This document shows, one piece after another, positions 16,731 through 18,814 of a stretch of 18,814 bases of DNA; the first letter of the stretch is position 1; every line of letters begins with the position of its first letter. Source of the DNA: JBDREF01 sp043820045. GTDB taxonomy: Bacteria > Planctomycetota > Phycisphaerae > Sedimentisphaerales > Anaerobacaceae. A model generated the notes under the pieces. The model was not told the origin of the DNA and ran no database searches. It saw nothing but the letters and a program-made list of their open reading frames with translations. The stretch lies in assembly GCA_043820045.1 (NCBI GenBank), contig JBDREF010000413.1:1-18814 (forward strand), read 5' to 3'. The translations under genes were made by a program, and so were the position numbers.

Positions 16731-17660
16731 ATGGGCCGGGATATTATCCATCGTTGCAGGAATAACCCGCTGATTACGATCGAAGATATGCCTTTTGCAA
16801 TCAGCGACATTTGGAACGCCGGAGCAATACGGTTTCAGGACGAGTACCTTCTGCTGCTGACTGTTGAGACATTGGAAGGGCTTGGCGCGGTATATCTCGC
16901 GCGCGGCACCGACGGTTACCGATTTTCTGTTGAGCCTGAGCCGTTTATGACTGCCTCGAAGGACGGGCCGTCTGCCCGGTATGAGACTTTTGGCATTCGC
17001 GATCCCCGTATCACGCAGATCGGCGATACGTTCTATATCACATACATAGCCGACAGCGAAGCCGGCCAACGTATCGGATTGGCACGCACGAAGGACTTTC
17101 AGTCGGTGGAAAGAATGCCGTTGATCTCGGAGCCTGATACGAAGGGCTCTTGTCTTTTCCCAAAGAAATTCGAGCCGCCATCAACGGCCTACGCAATGCT
17201 GGAACGGCCATCGTCCGGCGGAAGCATCTGGCTTAGCTACTCCGACGATCTGACGCACTGGGGTTCTTCCACAATCCTGCTCACGCCCCGCGGCGGGTAC
17301 TGGGACTCGAACCGCATCGGTCCGGCGGGTCCGCCGATAGAGTTCGAGGAGGGCTGGTTGTTGATATATTACGGCGAAAAAGATACGAGTGCCGGACCGT
17401 TGCTGCGTTTGGGAGCGGCTATACTGAGCAAGAATGATCCCTCCCGTGTGCTTGCACGATCGAACATTCCTATCTTGGCGCCTCGCGATAAATACGAACG
17501 GATAGGCGATGTTGGCAATGTTGTATTCTCCTGTGGAGCCCTGCTCGAAAACGGGAGCGAAGTTAAAGTTTACTACGGCGCATCCGACAGTTGTATCTGC
17601 CTGGGTATCGGAACTCTCGATGATATCATCCGGACATGCCGCAAGGAGTGTCAGTTATGA
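16731..17660 (+). CDS. GH130 family protein 2 with altered active-site positions
   Basis: This GH130 beta-propeller is 309 residues from the ATG at 16731. That start aligns GRDIIHR with GRDLLHR of the next paralog, and AAGAAGG lies about 10 bases upstream. The frame also allows an ATG at 16674 (328 residues). The fold is intact (WNAGAIRF, RDPRITQIGD, LFPKK, ERIGDVGNVVF, YYGASDS). Compared with GH130-1 and GH130-3 it differs at key places: LLLRV has become LLLTV (T44), EDPR has become RDPR (R90, D91 kept), NKD has become TKG (137-139), and YHG has become YYG (Y213-G215). Some of these positions are known or likely to hold phosphate or substrate in family phosphorylases, so it may be a hydrolase, have a new specificity, or be inactive. 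It overlaps the next gene by ATGA. Confidence 0.85.
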   Translation: MGRDIIHRCRNNPLITIEDMPFAISDIWNAGAIRFQDEYLLLLTVETLEGLGAVYLARGTDGYRFSVEPEPFMTASKDGPSARYETFGIRDPRITQIGDTFYITYIADSEAGQRIGLARTKDFQSVERMPLISEPDTKGSCLFPKKFEPPSTAYAMLERPSSGGSIWLSYSDDLTHWGSSTILLTPRGGYWDSNRIGPAGPPIEFEEGWLLIYYGEKDTSAGPLLRLGAAILSKNDPSRVLARSNIPILAPRDKYERIGDVGNVVFSCGALLENGSEVKVYYGASDSCICLGIGTLDDIIRTCRKECQL

Positions 17661-18637
17661 TACAGAAGCGAGGCCGCGATCTGCTACACCGATGGGAACA
17701 GAATCCTGTCATCACTCTGGCAGACGTACCCTTCCGATGCAACACCGTTTTCAACGGTACGCCCGTGAAATTCGGCGACGAGTACCTGCTTTTGCTTCGC
17801 GTTGAGGGTCCGCAGGGGTATTCCTTCTTCTGCCTGGCCAGAAGCTGCGACGGACTGAGCTTTTGCGTGGATGACCGGCCCTGCATGGTTCCGGCCGATG
17901 ACGGCCCCTTCATGGTTTGGGAGGAGAACGGCCTTGAAGATCCGCGTGTGACAGTAATTGACGGCCGCTATTATATCATGTACACGGCCGTATCGGGATA
18001 TGGCCATCGCATTGCTCTGGCCAGAACGGATGATTTCGAGAATTTCGAACGGATTGCGATGGTCTCCGGTCCAGGCAACAAGGACGGGGTCCTCTTCCCT
18101 GAAAAGCTTAACGGCGCCTATGCCAGGCTGGATCGGCCCATCGGAAACGATATCGGAAGTATCTGGATTTCTTATTCGCCGGATTTGATCAACTGGGGAC
18201 GCAGCGAACTGGTTATCTCGCCGAGGCCCCGATACTGGGATTCTTTTCGCATCGGGGCGTCGGTACCGCCGATCCGAACCGACCGCGGATGGCTGGAAAT
18301 ATATCACGGTCTCAAGATGACCAGTGCCGGGCCCATCTACCGGGTCGGTACGGTAATGCTGGACCTGGCCGATCCCACTAAGGTAATTGGGCGCTGTTTA
18401 AGTCCGGTGCTTTCACCCCGCCACGAATATGAGCGCATTGGCGATGTAGGGAACGTTGTCTTCGCCAGCGGTGCGATTGTGGAGGACGATGGAGAAGTAA
18501 AAGTGTACTACGGTGCGGCGGATACATCCATTTGTGTGGCCACCGGGCACATAGACGAGCTTATCGAGTCGTGCTTTGAGAGCACAGAGTCATCGACCGA
18601 TAATTTCTGCCTCGCCAATTGCCCCTATCGAAGATAG
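17657..18637 (+). CDS. GH130 family protein 3 (probable mannoside phosphorylase)
   Basis: This is a third GH130 propeller with an intact-looking active site: LLLRVE (45-50), NGLEDPRVTV (91-100, D95), NKDGVLFPEK (141-150), DRP (159-161), GWLEIYHG (211-218) and YYGAADT (284-290). The frame is open from 17636, but the ATG at 17657 overlaps the stop of the previous gene as ATGA. AAGGAG (17643-17648) sits 8 bases before it, so translation is probably coupled. The product is 326 residues. The last 16 or so residues (ESSTDNFCLANCPYRR) extend past the fold. The gene is closest to GH130-2 (shared YERIGDVGNVVF and YWDS-RIG segments), which points to a local duplication. It has no signal peptide, so it acts in the cytoplasm on an imported or internal mannoside. 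Confidence 0.88.
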   Translation: MIQKRGRDLLHRWEQNPVITLADVPFRCNTVFNGTPVKFGDEYLLLLRVEGPQGYSFFCLARSCDGLSFCVDDRPCMVPADDGPFMVWEENGLEDPRVTVIDGRYYIMYTAVSGYGHRIALARTDDFENFERIAMVSGPGNKDGVLFPEKLNGAYARLDRPIGNDIGSIWISYSPDLINWGRSELVISPRPRYWDSFRIGASVPPIRTDRGWLEIYHGLKMTSAGPIYRVGTVMLDLADPTKVIGRCLSPVLSPRHEYERIGDVGNVVFASGAIVEDDGEVKVYYGAADTSICVATGHIDELIESCFESTESSTDNFCLANCPYRR

Positions 18638-18814
18638 CATCGTGCCGGGGCCGAACAGACTACTCCTCCGTTCCAGTAGAAATCGTCCAGGTTAAGTGAT
18701 ATTACGACCTGGCCGATAAGTAGAATGTGTCCGCTGTTGTGGAGGAGGCGTTTCGCAGAGGCATTTCTCCACGCGGGATTTTCAAAACACGATTGAGGAG
18801 CGGCGACAATCTTG
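18625..18814 (-). CDS. Partial open frame entering from the right edge (possible C-terminus)
   Basis: On the minus strand a frame stays open from the window edge for 62 codons and ends at TAG (18625-18627), 13 bases inside the 3' end of the convergent GH130-3 gene. The end of the product contains GHILLIGQVVISLNLDDFYW, alternating hydrophobic residues that look like two beta strands, which is not typical of random frames. I do not recognise the family. An open run of this length can occur by chance in GC-rich DNA, so this is a weak call. Confidence 0.33.
   Translation of the reverse strand, partial: KIVAAPQSCFENPAWRNASAKRLLHNSGHILLIGQVVISLNLDDFYWNGGVVCSAPARCYLR

Noticed and set aside
18687..18712. 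Hairpin CCAGGT/ACCTGG after GH130-3 as a terminator
   Set aside because: Only 6 bp of outer stem with a long loop and no following T tract; it may also lie in a coding frame on the minus strand.
1..18814. CRISPR array, tRNA or rRNA, insertion sequence or phage genes
   Set aside because: No regular direct repeats, clover-leaf segments, transposase motifs or phage structural genes were seen on either strand.

Overview
The window looks like the chromosome of an uncultured Gram-negative bacterium of the PVC group, most likely a Phycisphaerae-type planctomycete. This is an inference from gene content, not from a marker gene. The support is Kdo/LPS genes (kdsD, kdsC, a very long LptC-like protein), a secreted lamin-tail/CotH/chitobiase-type giant protein of a kind common in planctomycetes, Gfo/Idh/MocA and TIM-barrel sugar isomerase genes beside a nucleoside-symporter-type MFS protein, and several GH130 enzymes. 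Coding density is high. I see no phage, IS, CRISPR, tRNA or rRNA.

Region 1 (112-6625, all minus strand) reads as one operon in the order DUF2344 protein, RNase E/G, kdsD, kdsC, giant lptC-like gene. Gaps are 91, about 73, 20 and 21 bases. It joins RNA processing to Kdo synthesis (arabinose-5-P isomerase, Kdo-8-P phosphatase) and LPS transport. A sigma70-like promoter lies at 6690-6717. A second one (36-64) lies after lptC and points out of the window, probably into the next gene.

Region 2 (6866-10107, minus strand) is a three-gene carbohydrate operon: Gfo/Idh oxidoreductase, xylose-isomerase-like TIM barrel, MFS symporter. It has a candidate promoter at 10080-10107 and a strong 13-bp hairpin terminator at 6866-6896 just after the transporter.

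Region 3 (10214-14770, minus strand) is one gene for a 1518-residue exported protein with four lamin-tail domains, a CotH kinase-like domain and two chitobiase-type domains. The second chitobiase domain appears to be split by an inserted beta-sandwich.

Region 4 (15021-18637, plus strand) is divergent from region 3 and shares a 250-base control region with it, holding one candidate promoter in each direction. It encodes three cytoplasmic GH130 (mannoside phosphorylase family) paralogs and a small membrane-anchored coiled-coil protein. The second and third GH130 genes overlap by ATGA. The middle paralog has lost several residues that the other two keep, and this is the most interesting signal in the window. 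A partial open frame enters from the right edge on the minus strand and ends inside the 3' end of the last GH130 gene.

No single new system is proven here. The best candidates for novelty are the GH130 triplet with its altered middle member, the enlarged repeat-bearing LptC-like protein, and the DUF2344/RNase G pair in front of LPS genes without a radical-SAM partner.
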